A stretch of 64,000 nt of DNA, taken from assembly GCF_008329605.1 (NCBI RefSeq), contig NZ_NPKO01000007.1, forward strand, positions 62,001 through 126,000, given 5' to 3'. Below the pieces are notes generated by a model, which saw only the letters and a list, made by a program, of their open reading frames with translations, ran no database searches and was not told the DNA's origin. A program made the translations under genes and the position numbers. This document shows positions 56,141 to 64,000 of the stretch, one piece after another. How positions within the stretch are numbered: the stretch's first letter is position 1; every line of letters starts with the position of its first letter. This DNA is from Mycolicibacterium sp. P9-64. GTDB taxonomy: Bacteria > Actinomycetota > Actinomycetes > Mycobacteriales > Mycobacteriaceae.

Positions 56141-57217
56141 ATGCGCGTTCTGGTCGCGATGAGCGGCGGTGTGGACTCCTCGGTGGCCGCCGCCCGGATG
56201 GTCGACGCCGGGCACGACGTGGTCGGCGTGCACCTCGCGCTGTCGTCCGCACCGGGAACGCTGCGCACCGGCTCTCGCGGCTGCTGCTCGAAGGAAGACG
56301 CCGGGGATGCCCGACGCGTCGCCGACATCCTCGACATCCCGTTCTACGTCTGGGATTTCGCCGATCGCTTCAAAGAAGACGTGATCGACGACTTCGTCGA
56401 GTCCTACGCGCGCGGCGAGACCCCGAACCCATGTGTTCGCTGCAACGAGAAGATCAAGTTCTCGGCCCTGTACGCCCGCGCACTGGCGCTGGGCTTCGAC
56501 GCCGTCGCCACCGGTCACTACGCACGGCTGTCCGATGGCCGCCTGCGCCGCGCCGTCGACGGCGACAAGGACCAGTCCTACGTGCTCGGCGTGCTGACCG
56601 CAGAGCAGCTGCGCCACGCGGTGTTCCCGATCGGCGACACCCCCAAGCCGCAGATCCGCGAGGAGGCCGCCAGCCGTGGGTTGGCGGTCGCCGACAAGCC
56701 CGACAGCCACGACATCTGCTTCATTCCGTCAGGTGACACCCAGGCCTTCCTCGGCGCCCGCATCGGGGTGCGCCGCGGGTCAGTGGTCGATGGTGGTGGC
56801 ACCGTGCTGGCCGAACACGATGGCGTGCATGGCTTCACGATCGGCCAGCGCAAGGGCCTCGGCATCGCAGGCCCTGGGCCGGATGGGCGTCCGCGCTACG
56901 TGACGGGGATCGACGCCGAGAGCGGCACCGTGCACGTCGGTGATGCCGCCGAGCTCGACGTGTGGAAGCTGACCGGTGAACGGCCGGTGTTCACTTCGGG
57001 TTTCGAGCCCACCGGACCGGTGGAGTGCGAGGTGCAGGTCCGCGCCCACGGCGGCCTCGCCACCGCCGTCGCCGAACTGCGCGACGGAGTGCTGGTCGCC
57101 GATCTTCGTAGCCCGCTGCGCGGCGTGGCCCCCGGCCAAACGATGGTGCTCTACCGCCGCGATCCCGATGGCGACGAAGTGATCGGCAGCGCGACCATCG
57201 GTGCCGCGACGGCTTGA
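56141..57217 (+). CDS. mnmA: tRNA-specific 2-thiouridylase MnmA
   Basis: A 358-residue enzyme that thiolates U34 of tRNA for Lys, Glu and Gln. The ATP-pyrophosphatase loop is AMSGGVDSSVAAA (about 6-18). The catalytic Cys101 is in NPCVRCNEKIKF and the second Cys193 in SHDICFIPSGD. HGFTIGQRKGLGIAG and the C-terminal beta-barrel (TMVLYRRDPDGDEVIGSATI) are intact. ATG 56141 lies 5 bp after the cysteine desulfurase stop, so the sulfur donor and thiolase are in one operon. Confidence 0.96.
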   Translation: MRVLVAMSGGVDSSVAAARMVDAGHDVVGVHLALSSAPGTLRTGSRGCCSKEDAGDARRVADILDIPFYVWDFADRFKEDVIDDFVESYARGETPNPCVRCNEKIKFSALYARALALGFDAVATGHYARLSDGRLRRAVDGDKDQSYVLGVLTAEQLRHAVFPIGDTPKPQIREEAASRGLAVADKPDSHDICFIPSGDTQAFLGARIGVRRGSVVDGGGTVLAEHDGVHGFTIGQRKGLGIAGPGPDGRPRYVTGIDAESGTVHVGDAAELDVWKLTGERPVFTSGFEPTGPVECEVQVRAHGGLATAVAELRDGVLVADLRSPLRGVAPGQTMVLYRRDPDGDEVIGSATIGAATA

Positions 57218-57279
57218 CCCCGGCCGCATGGTCAACGCCCCGGCGCAGCTAGAGCGGGCGTCGCTCGTAGCGGTGACCG

Positions 57280-57930
57280 TCAACCCGGCACCTTCGCCAT
57301 GATGTTGGTCATCACGATGTCGGCGACCGAGTCCGGGAACGTGCACGACGTCACCTCGACGAGCACGACGGACTTCAACCGGTACTCACGCGCGCAGTTG
57401 CCCGTGCGGCTCTGCACCGAGTCGTCCGTCGAGATCCATTCGCCGACCAGCGTCGGGCCCATCGGCGTCGACTTGCACTGACCCATCAGTTCGACCAGCC
57501 CGTCGAAGACTCGGCGCGCCGTGCCCGCGTCGCGATAGGCAGCGGCGGCCTGCGAGATCAGCGCGCCCTCGGGTGGGTCTTGATAGGTCGTCTTGTGGAA
57601 CTCCTCGACGTCGCGCCCGAACGTCTGAGTCTCGGCGAAGTACCACCGGCAGGGTGGGGGAACGGCGTCGGCCATCACATCGATGTCGACGGGCTGCTTG
57701 CCGTCCATGCTCGGAATGACGGTGAGATCCTCGCCAGCGCCCGTGATGGCCCGCATCTGCGCCTGTTCGAGCAGAACGCCGTCGACGTCGACAGGGGATC
57801 GGGACTGGTCGTCCAGGCCCGGCACTGCTCGGACCGCACTGCCCGTGACGGTGTGCGTGCACGACACGGTCCCTGCGATGCTCGTGGCGACGGCACACAT
57901 CATCAGCAGTGCTTTGGCCGACGTGGGCAT
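57280..57930 (-). CDS. lpqA: LpqA-like lipoprotein with PknH-type sensor domain
   Basis: A 216-residue lipoprotein. The signal MPTSAKALLMMCAVATSIAG ends in the lipobox AGTVSC. The exported part resembles the mycobacterial PknH C-terminal/sensor domain: SMDGKQPVDIDVMADAVPPP CRWYFAETQTFGRD, ISQAAAAYRDAGTARRVFDG, LMGQCKSTPM and GNCAREYRLKSVVLVEVTSC. Four Cys can form two disulfides as in PknH. ATG 57930 is chosen because the signal peptide begins there. It is divergent from the Rv3015c-like gene (46 bp), as is Rv3016 (lpqA) from Rv3015c. The ligand is unknown. Confidence 0.85.
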   Translation of the reverse strand: MPTSAKALLMMCAVATSIAGTVSCTHTVTGSAVRAVPGLDDQSRSPVDVDGVLLEQAQMRAITGAGEDLTVIPSMDGKQPVDIDVMADAVPPPCRWYFAETQTFGRDVEEFHKTTYQDPPEGALISQAAAAYRDAGTARRVFDGLVELMGQCKSTPMGPTLVGEWISTDDSVQSRTGNCAREYRLKSVVLVEVTSCTFPDSVADIVMTNIMAKVPG

Positions 57931-57976
57931 GGCTGAGACTAACGTGTTTCGCGGGCCATCGAATACTGTTGGCCGA

Positions 57977-58987
57977 GTGAGTGTTTTCGCCGCGGCGACC
58001 GGCATCGGTTCTTGGCCAGGCTCGTCCCCACGTGAGGCCGCCGAAGTGGTGGTCGGCGAGTTGCACACCCTGACCCACCTCGTCGAGTTGCCTGCCCGCG
58101 GGGTGGGGGCCGACATGATCGGTCGCGCCGGCGCGCTACTGATCGACATCGGCATCGACACGGTGCCACGTGGCTATCGCATTGCCGCGGGCCGCGGCGC
58201 CGTGACCCGCCGCTCCATCAGCCTGCTCGGCGAAGACGTCGACGCGCTCGAAGAGGCCTGGGAAAGGGCCGGGTTGCGGGGCAGCACGCGGACGGTCAAG
58301 GTGCAGGCGCCCGGCCCGATCACGCTCGCGGCCCAACTCGAACTGCCCGGTGGCCACCGCGCCATCACCGACGCGGGAGCGGTACGTGACCTGGCGACTT
58401 CGCTCGCCGAAGGAGTGGCGGCCCATCGGGCAGAGCTGGCCAGGCGGCTGGAGACCACCGTCGTCGTTCAGTTCGACGAGCCGCTGCTTCCTGCCGCGCT
58501 GGCCGGCCGGCTGACGGGGGTGACGGCCTTCTCGCCGGTGCACCCCGTCGACGAAGCGGTCGCGACCTCGTTGATCGACGAGTGCGTGGCAACCGTCGGC
58601 GGCGAGGTCGTCCTGCACAGCTGCGCGTCAGATCTTCCATGGAAGGCATTGCAGCGCAGTGCACTTCACGCGATCTCGGTAGACGTTTCGACGCTCACCG
58701 TGGCCGATCTCGACGGCGTCGGCGAGTTCGTCGAATCGGCGCGCACGGTGGTGTTGGGCGTCGTGCCGTCGACGCCACCCGCAGCCCCGCCGTCGGTCAA
58801 GGAGGTGGCCAAGGCGGCTGCCGCCGTCACCGACCGGCTCGGCTTCTCAGGGGAAGTGCTCAGCGATCGCATCGGCATCACGCCCGCGTGTGGCCTAGCT
58901 GGTGCCACGCCGGAATGGGCGCGCGCGGCGATCGAGCTCGCGCAGAAGGCGGCCGACGCATTCGCCGAGGACCCGTCGGCCTTCTGA
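57977..58987 (+). CDS. Methionine synthase (MetE-like) domain protein, Rv3015c-like
   Basis: A 336-residue protein of the vitamin-B12-independent methionine synthase C-terminal superfamily. It has AAATGIGSWPGSSPREAAEV at the start, a VQAPGPITLAAQLELPGGHR segment, VVQFDEPLLPAALAG (substrate-strand Asp-Glu-Pro), VVLHSCASDLPWKAL (zinc-like His and Cys) and DRIGITPACGLAGATPEWAR with a second Cys. The zinc-site His-x-Cys ... Cys residues are therefore present. The GTG at 57977 gives the expected length. Most members lack a known function; a methyltransferase role is inferred. Confidence 0.87.
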   Translation: MSVFAAATGIGSWPGSSPREAAEVVVGELHTLTHLVELPARGVGADMIGRAGALLIDIGIDTVPRGYRIAAGRGAVTRRSISLLGEDVDALEEAWERAGLRGSTRTVKVQAPGPITLAAQLELPGGHRAITDAGAVRDLATSLAEGVAAHRAELARRLETTVVVQFDEPLLPAALAGRLTGVTAFSPVHPVDEAVATSLIDECVATVGGEVVLHSCASDLPWKALQRSALHAISVDVSTLTVADLDGVGEFVESARTVVLGVVPSTPPAAPPSVKEVAKAAAAVTDRLGFSGEVLSDRIGITPACGLAGATPEWARAAIELAQKAADAFAEDPSAF

Positions 58988-59033
58988 CAAACGTGCTGCG
59001 CCCCACTGCGGCGATCGTGCCAGAATGGGGGAG

Positions 59034-59840
59034 ATGAGCCGATTCCCAGCTGTTCGGGGAGGGATCGTGGCCCGATCGAAGCTTTGCGCCGCCGCCGGTG
59101 CGGGGACACTCGCTGCGTTCCTGCTGGTCGGCGGCGCCGCCATCCCCGTGGCGTCGGCCGGTCCCGGCTTCTCCCACGATGCACATGGCTCCCAGCGCGG
59201 CGGAGACTCGCGCAGCAATGACCACGGCTCGCGCTTCCGCGGTGGCCAGGGCCGGGACGACGGGGGTTGGCAACGCGGTGGTGACCCCATCGGTCCCAAA
59301 CGCACGACCAAACCTGGCGGCGTCGAACCCGCCGACGGTACCGGTCGCACGGCCGAGCTCAAGCCGAACGGCTCTGGAGCAACGCAACGCACCGCGACCA
59401 CCAGCCGATCGGAGGTCGTGACCAGCCCGTCGGTGAAGGTGCCAAACTCGACCGTCACGGTCCGTCCTGCCTCGGGAGGTGGTGGCACGGTCGCCGCTCC
59501 GCCCATCGTTGCGCCGCCCGTGACGTTCGGGAACGGGCGCTCGCCCGGCATCCTGTCGGGACGACTCGAGGACGTACCGAGGCCGACCGGCGGCACCCCC
59601 GCCGTTGCGGCCCCCGAGCCCGCACCGGCCGTGACGCCGCAATTGCCGCCGTCCTATCGACTGGACGGGGCATCGGCCGAACGGATCGTGGCGCCGCTAT
59701 GGGCCGATGCCGTACCCGGCTGGCCAAGCGGTCTGCCGTTCGGCATCGCGGGGTTGATTCTCGCGCCCATCGCGGGCGCATGGCTGGGCTATCGACAGGC
59801 GCGCGCGGGCAGGGCGGCCGCACAACTGATTCGGCACTAG
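59034..59840 (+). CDS. Secreted/membrane hypothetical protein with low-complexity middle
   Basis: A 268-residue protein. The N-terminal signal (SKLCAAAGAGTLAAFLLVGG then AAIPVASAG) is followed by a Gly/Ser/Asp/Arg/His-rich segment (HGSQRGGDSRSNDHGSRFRG), a Thr/Ser/Pro region, and a C-terminal hydrophobic helix GLPFGIAGLILAPIAGAWLG ending GYRQARAGRAAAQLIRH, probably a membrane anchor with a basic tail. ATG 59034 and GTG 59067 (GGAGG 4 bases upstream, and an equally good signal peptide) are both possible starts. I recognise no family. It overlaps the acyl-CoA ligase stop by 4 bp, convergently. Confidence 0.75.
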   Translation: MSRFPAVRGGIVARSKLCAAAGAGTLAAFLLVGGAAIPVASAGPGFSHDAHGSQRGGDSRSNDHGSRFRGGQGRDDGGWQRGGDPIGPKRTTKPGGVEPADGTGRTAELKPNGSGATQRTATTSRSEVVTSPSVKVPNSTVTVRPASGGGGTVAAPPIVAPPVTFGNGRSPGILSGRLEDVPRPTGGTPAVAAPEPAPAVTPQLPPSYRLDGASAERIVAPLWADAVPGWPSGLPFGIAGLILAPIAGAWLGYRQARAGRAAAQLIRH

Positions 59841-61447
59841 ACCGCTCGCAGGTCCTTGCGCAGAATCTTGCCCGATGCCGTCTTCGGGATGGCCTCGATG
59901 AACTCCACCTGCCGGACCTTCTTGTACGGCGCGACCTGATCGGCGACGAACGCCATCACCTCGTCGGCGGTCAGCTCGGCACCGGTCTGCTTGACCACGA
60001 ACGCCTTTGGTACCTCTTCGCCGGAGTCGACGTCCCTGACGCCGATCACCGCGGCATCGGCGATCTGCGGATGGGCGAGCAACACCGCCTCGAGTTCGGC
60101 GGGCGGCACCTGGTAGCCCTTGTACTTGATCAGCTCCTTGAGCCGATCGACGATGTAGACGCACCCAGTGGAGTCGACGCGCGCGAGGTCACCGGTGTGC
60201 AGGAAGCCGTCGGCGTCGATGGTCTCCCTCGTGGCCTGCTCGTTGCCGAGGTAGCCGGTCATCACGTTGGGCCCGGAAAACCAGAGCTCGCCGGTCTCGC
60301 TGAGTCCTGAAGCGGGAGGGTTGATTTCGGCGCCGGTCTCGGGGTCGACGATCTTGCTCACCGCGTTGGGCACCGTCCAGCCGCACGAGTTCAGCGGCGC
60401 CGTCGACCCGATCATCTCCCGGCCGCCGTCGAACGGGGTGACGTGGCTGACGGGGCTCAGCTCACTCATCCCGTACCCCTGGACCACTTGGCAGCCAAGC
60501 CGTTCCGACACTGCGTGCCCGAGGTCCTGGTCCAACGGCGCGGCGCCGGACATGATGCTGCGCAGGCTGGACAGATCGAATCGCTCGACGAGCGGGTGCT
60601 TGGCCAGCGCGACGGCCACCGGAGGGGCGATGAACGCGTGGCTGCACCGGTGTTGTGCGATGTTGCCGAGGAATTCGGCGAGGTCGAAGCTCGGCATGAT
60701 GACGAGCTGGGCGCGGGCGTGCAGCGCCGCATTGAGCAGCACGGTCATGCCATAGATGTGGAAGAACGGCAGCACGGCCAGGATCCGGTCGTCGGCGGCC
60801 ATGCCCTGCAGCGGCCGTATCTGCGCGACGTTGGCAGCCAGATTGCGATGAGTCAGCATCACACCCTTGGGGTTTCCGGTCGTGCCCGAGCTGTAGGGCA
60901 GCACGGCCAGATGTGTCGCCGGATCCAACGACACGTCCGGCGCGGGATGCGCGGGCCCGAGAAGGTCGTCGGCATTGGGGTGACCGTCGACCGCGGCGCC
61001 CGGGCCGTCGAGCACCATCACCGAGGCGTCGGACAACCCGATCTGGGCGGCGCCGTCGGCTGCCTGGGCCAGCAGCGGCGTCACCGTGACGAGAGCCTTG
61101 GCCTTCGAATCCGTGAGCTGCTTGGCGATGTCCTTGGCCGTGAACAGCGCGTTGATGGTGGTAGCTGTCGCGCCGGCGCGCAGGATGCCGTGAAACGCGA
61201 TCGCAAACGTCGAACTGTTCGGGGAGAGGAGCCCGACGACGTCGCCGACACCGATACCGCGGTGCGCCAGCGCGCCTGCGAAGGCGTCGATGCGGGTGAG
61301 CATCTCGCGGTAGGTCAGCGTGGTGCCGGACTTCGCGTCGACCAACGCGATTCGATCGGCGTCCTCCTCGGTGAGGTCACCGAAGAGGTAGTCGTAGACA
61401 CTGGTTGTCGGGATCTGGACCTGGGGGTATGGGCTAGCGAAACTCAT
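59837..61447 (-). CDS. AMP-dependent acyl-CoA synthetase, 4-coumarate-CoA ligase-like
   Basis: A 536-residue ANL-superfamily ligase that adenylates a carboxylate and transfers it to CoA. The P-loop is LPYSSGTTGNPKGVMLTHRN, motif A5 is VVQGYGMSELSPVSHVTPFD, A7/A8 are TGDLARVDSTGCVYIVDRLK, and the C-terminal Lys is in PKTASGKILRKDL. The 4-coumarate-CoA-ligase type pattern is supported by AFIAPPVAVALAKHP; the aryl or medium-chain acyl substrate is not certain. It is convergent with the hypothetical at 59034 and sits downstream of the repeat-protein gene. Confidence 0.92.
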   Translation of the reverse strand: MSFASPYPQVQIPTTSVYDYLFGDLTEEDADRIALVDAKSGTTLTYREMLTRIDAFAGALAHRGIGVGDVVGLLSPNSSTFAIAFHGILRAGATATTINALFTAKDIAKQLTDSKAKALVTVTPLLAQAADGAAQIGLSDASVMVLDGPGAAVDGHPNADDLLGPAHPAPDVSLDPATHLAVLPYSSGTTGNPKGVMLTHRNLAANVAQIRPLQGMAADDRILAVLPFFHIYGMTVLLNAALHARAQLVIMPSFDLAEFLGNIAQHRCSHAFIAPPVAVALAKHPLVERFDLSSLRSIMSGAAPLDQDLGHAVSERLGCQVVQGYGMSELSPVSHVTPFDGGREMIGSTAPLNSCGWTVPNAVSKIVDPETGAEINPPASGLSETGELWFSGPNVMTGYLGNEQATRETIDADGFLHTGDLARVDSTGCVYIVDRLKELIKYKGYQVPPAELEAVLLAHPQIADAAVIGVRDVDSGEEVPKAFVVKQTGAELTADEVMAFVADQVAPYKKVRQVEFIEAIPKTASGKILRKDLRAV

Positions 61448-61518
61448 ATTGCCTCCGATCGAACCATGCCAGGCAGGGTTTGCGGTACGCGTTCATCGTG
61501 CTAGGTCCGAATACAGCA

Positions 61519-61544
61519 GTGGGCCCCTCTTGCGAGGGGCCCAC
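61519..61544 (-). terminator. Hairpin terminator of the repeat-protein gene
   Basis: GTGGGCCCCTC (61519-61529) and GAGGGGCCCAC (61534-61544) form a perfect 11-bp stem with a 4-base loop, 18 bases after the stop of the repeat-protein gene on the minus strand. No T-tract follows. It also lies 72 bp upstream of the acyl-CoA ligase start. Confidence 0.7.
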
Positions 61545-61561
61545 GTGCCGTACTCAGTGAT

Positions 61562-64000
61562 CTAGCTGCTGCTACCGGATCCTCCACCGGCAGAACCGCT
61601 TCCGCCACCCTCCGAGCCGCCTCCGCTGCCTGCGGACGAAGACGCGGATGCGGACGAAGACGCCGAGGAGGACGCCGAGGCTGCTTCTGCGCCGCCCCCT
61701 TCATTGCCCGGCTTGGCCGAGCTCGGGGCCTTGGTGGTCGGCTCCGTCTTTCCGCCGGTCTTCACGTCGAGCCCGGACTTGGCGCCGGTGTCGGCATCCT
61801 TGTCCTTCTTGGTGGACGTGGAACTGGTGCTGGTGTCCTTGTCCTTGCTCTTCGTGGACGTCGATTCGGACTCGGTGTCCTTCTTCGGCGTCGTGGTGGT
61901 GTCCTTGTCCTTGACGGACGAGGTGGCGGTGTCGGCGTCCTTTGCGGGTTCCGCATCCTTGGTGGGTGCGGCGTCCTTTGCCGGTTCGGCATCCTTCGCC
62001 GTGGTTGCGGCCGGCTCGGCTGCCGGTGCTGCGGCAGCCGGAGCTGCTGCCGCGAGAGCCGCGACGGGAGCGTCCTGCGTGACCACCGGTGCCGCTTGCA
62101 CCGACTGCGGGTCGAGAATGGTCGCCGCTGCGTCCCCGACCGTCGTTTCCAGGGTGTTGCCGACCGCCCCGACGGTCTGGATCGTCGTATTGCCGACGTT
62201 TCCGACGGTTTGGATCGCCGTATTGCCAACGTCGCCAACGGTTTGCACCAGCGTGTTGCCGACGGCACCCGCGGTCGCCAGCCCCAGGTTGCCGATTGCG
62301 CCGACACCCTGGATCGCCAGGTTGCCCGCGGCTCCCAGGCCCTGGGCTCCGAGGTTGAGCGAGGCCGACACACCCGCGAGCAGCGTGCCGACGGCGGAAA
62401 GGTAGTTACCCGGGTTCAGCGGATTGCTGAGGATGGTGTTCAACGAGCCGCCGACGGTACCGAGCAGCGTGCCGCCGATGGCGCCGAGCGTTTGGAGCCC
62501 CAGGTTGCCCAACCCGCCAACGGTGCCCAACGCCGTCAGGCCCATGGTGCCGACGCCCAGCAGGCCCTGCACGCCTGCCTGGCCGAGGCCGAGGACGGCC
62601 TGCGTGCCTGCCTGGCCGACGCCAAGCACGGCCTGCGTGCCTGCGGCGCCGGCACCCAGGACGGCCTGCGTGCCTGCGGCGCCGACCCCGCCGACCAGGA
62701 TGCCTACCGCGGAGAGGAGATCACCTGGCGAAAGCGACAGTGCCGAAACCTGATTCGTCGGTGCGGCCGCTGCGGCCAGGCTCACCGGCCCGGAGGCGGC
62801 GACTGGAGCGAACGGAGCCGGCGCCGCAAGCAACCCCAATGCCGCCGCGAGCGCCGTCGACAGGGTGCCTGCGATGCCACCGACGGTGGCCAGCGCTCCA
62901 TTGCCGATGCCGCCGACCGTCGCAATTGCCGCATTGCCGATGCCGCCGAGAGTCTGTTCGGCGGTGTTGCCGATGCCGCCGACGGTGTCCAGCGCCAGGT
63001 TTCCGATGGTGCCGACGCCGAGGAGCGCGAGGTTGCCGCCTGCGCCGAGACCCTGCAGTCCCAGGTTCAGCGAATCTCCGACTCCGCCAACCAGCGATGC
63101 CAGGGCAAGCGCATAACTTGCCGGGTTCAGGGGGTTGGCCAGGATGGCGCCCAGCGCACCGCCGGTGCTGCCGAGAAGCGTGTTGCCGATGGCGCCTACC
63201 GTGCCCAGCCCGAGGACGCCAAGTCCGCCGACGGTCGCCAGCGCCGTGCCCCCTATCGCGCCGACGCCGGCGATGGCCTGCGTCCCTGCGGCCCCCAGGC
63301 CCAGCAAGCCGGTGGTGCCGATGGCGCCGACGCCTGCGACGGCCGTGCCACCTATGGCGCCGACACCCAAGAATGCTTGGTTGAGCGCGATCGCAGCGCC
63401 TGCCGCGAGTGCAGCGACGGCATCGAGGACGTCGTTGGGCGCCAGCGACGCAATGGCCACGTCACTCGCAAGAGCGTTGGCCGTCAAGACGCCCCCTCCT
63501 GCTGCACCAAGTCCCGAGATGAGCGTGTTGAGGATCGACCCGACCGTCAGCACCCCCGTGTTCGCGATGGCGCCGACGGTGCCGAGGGCTACCGATCCCA
63601 GCGCGCCAACGCCGAGGACGGCATTGGTCAGCGCCTGCCCGCCGCCGGCGAGGAGCAGTGCCAGTGCAGCGGGGTAGGCGGCAGGGTTGAGCGGGTTGGA
63701 GGCGATCGTCGTGAGGGCGGAGACCGCGCCCGCCGACAGGGCGCCGACGGTGTTGGTCACGGTGGCCACGGCGCCCTCGCCGACCGCGCCGACGCCGGCG
63801 ATGGCCTCCTGTCCGATGAGGCCGACACCCTGGACGCCCGTGGCGGCCGCGACCGACACCGACGCGACGATGTCCTGGATCGCCGAGGCGAGCGAGGTGG
63901 GGGTGTAGTCGGCGTAGACCGAAGAGATGTCGGGCGCCTTGATCGTGAGATTGGGCGCCGGCGGCGCGATGGGGCTGAGTGCGATGGCGGTTGCTCCGAC
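61562..64000 (-). CDS. Partial giant Gly/Ala-rich protein with 11-residue repeats and charged Ser-rich tail
   Basis: The C-terminal 812 residues of a gene that enters from the right edge. The first visible part, VGATAIALSPIAPPAPNLTI and KAPDISSVYADYTPTSLASA, is non-repetitive. About 500 residues then follow an 11-residue period with consensus (T/G)-(V/L)-G-x-(I/V/A)-G-N/T-x-x-(L/I/A)-x, for example TVGDVGNTAIQ, TVGNVGNTTIQ, TVGGIGNAAIA-like units. NPLNPxxY modules recur three times (near 63697, 63136, 62425). The last 185 residues are a low-complexity tail: KDAEPAKDAAPTKDAEPAKD, Ser/Thr/Lys/Asp-rich, then Ser/Gly. It resembles no PE/PPE family that I recognise. There is no catalytic motif; surface or envelope association is inferred. 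Confidence 0.85.
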   Translation of the reverse strand, partial: VGATAIALSPIAPPAPNLTIKAPDISSVYADYTPTSLASAIQDIVASVSVAAATGVQGVGLIGQEAIAGVGAVGEGAVATVTNTVGALSAGAVSALTTIASNPLNPAAYPAALALLLAGGGQALTNAVLGVGALGSVALGTVGAIANTGVLTVGSILNTLISGLGAAGGGVLTANALASDVAIASLAPNDVLDAVAALAAGAAIALNQAFLGVGAIGGTAVAGVGAIGTTGLLGLGAAGTQAIAGVGAIGGTALATVGGLGVLGLGTVGAIGNTLLGSTGGALGAILANPLNPASYALALASLVGGVGDSLNLGLQGLGAGGNLALLGVGTIGNLALDTVGGIGNTAEQTLGGIGNAAIATVGGIGNGALATVGGIAGTLSTALAAALGLLAAPAPFAPVAASGPVSLAAAAAPTNQVSALSLSPGDLLSAVGILVGGVGAAGTQAVLGAGAAGTQAVLGVGQAGTQAVLGLGQAGVQGLLGVGTMGLTALGTVGGLGNLGLQTLGAIGGTLLGTVGGSLNTILSNPLNPGNYLSAVGTLLAGVSASLNLGAQGLGAAGNLAIQGVGAIGNLGLATAGAVGNTLVQTVGDVGNTAIQTVGNVGNTTIQTVGAVGNTLETTVGDAAATILDPQSVQAAPVVTQDAPVAALAAAAPAAAAPAAEPAATTAKDAEPAKDAAPTKDAEPAKDADTATSSVKDKDTTTTPKKDTESESTSTKSKDKDTSTSSTSTKKDKDADTGAKSGLDVKTGGKTEPTTKAPSSAKPGNEGGGAEAASASSSASSSASASSSAGSGGGSEGGGSGSAGGGSGSSS
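62144..63613 (-). repeat. 33-bp-period coding repeats (hendecads)
   Basis: In-frame 33-bp repeats encode 11-residue units. The cleanest run is residues TVGDVGNTAIQ / TVGNVGNTTIQ / TVGAVGNTLET at 62144-62242. Other runs are TVGGIGNTAEQ / TLGGIGNAAIA / TVGGIGNGALA near 62867-62986 and GVGAAGTQAVL / GAGAAGTQAVL / GVGQAGTQAVL near 62560-62690. The phase is interrupted by NPLNPxxY modules. Confidence 0.8.

Noticed and set aside
62144..63613. CRISPR array from the periodic 33-bp repeats
   Set aside because: The repeats are contiguous, in frame, degenerate and coding; there are no unique spacers and no cas genes.
61562..64000. PE_PGRS or PPE-MPTR protein
   Set aside because: The repeats have an 11-residue period and lack the GGAGGx or NxGxGNxG patterns; no PE/PPE domain is visible in the part present. 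The N-terminus is missing, so this is provisional.

Overview
The window is chromosomal DNA of a fast-growing mycobacterium (Mycolicibacterium/Mycobacterium smegmatis-like). It is uniformly GC-rich with many GTG starts, one TTG start and ATGA/GTGA stop-start overlaps. From about 13.4 kb to 59 kb it keeps the gene order of the M. tuberculosis Rv3046c-Rv3015c block: DUF3349, adhC, fecB, ctaD, serB2, ABC ATPase, Nudix, echA17, two methyltransferases, TB22.2, a beta-propeller lipoprotein, an acyltransferase, the methylglucose-lipopolysaccharide genes Rv3032-3031-3030, etfBA, the Rv3027c/3026c acyltransferases, a cysteine desulfurase, mnmA, lpqA and an Rv3015c-type protein. These orthology calls come from recalled protein families and gene order; no search was run. 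No tRNA, rRNA, CRISPR, transposase or phage gene was seen.

Layout. 1-7.0 kb is an accessory stress-type locus. It has two divergent alpha/beta hydrolases (one of the cofactor-free chloroperoxidase family), an HxlR regulator, a large LuxR-type ATPase regulator and an RclA-like flavoprotein reductase. A shared palindromic motif occurs as an inverted pair in each of the two main promoter regions. 7.0-7.8 kb is a decayed region with gene fragments. 7.8-16 kb has a hypothetical, a threonine aldolase-like enzyme, a three-gene unit (ribbon-helix-helix regulator, VOC protein, TIGR00027 methyltransferase) with a striking 8-bp-periodic CTAG array upstream, an APC permease, DUF3349, a TetR/SRPBCC divergon with two palindromic operators, and adhC. 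16-20.8 kb holds yciI-like, fecB, ctaD and serB2.

20.8-24.0 kb is an insertion relative to M. tuberculosis: a DMT exporter, a MocR (YczR-like) regulator, a 53-codon gene and the membrane protein YczE. 24-36 kb is a conserved block containing the genes linked to methylglucose lipopolysaccharide synthesis. 36.2-38.1 kb is etfBA, ending in a strong intrinsic terminator.

38.2-53.0 kb is a second, roughly 15-kb insertion relative to M. tuberculosis. It holds a cupin, an FGGY kinase, a double-domain Lrp regulator with an SDR and an LLM oxidoreductase, and then a SorC-controlled operon: polyol dehydrogenase, binding protein, two permeases, two ATPases, DhaK-DhaL kinase and RpiB-like isomerase. That gene set fits import and catabolism of a polyol, most likely a tetritol such as erythritol or threitol, to a tetrose phosphate.

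53-59 kb returns to the conserved block. The right end has a proline/glycine-rich secreted hypothetical, an acyl-CoA ligase, and the C-terminal 812 residues of a very unusual protein built from 11-residue Gly-rich repeats with a Lys/Asp/Thr/Ser-rich tail. It runs off the right edge.
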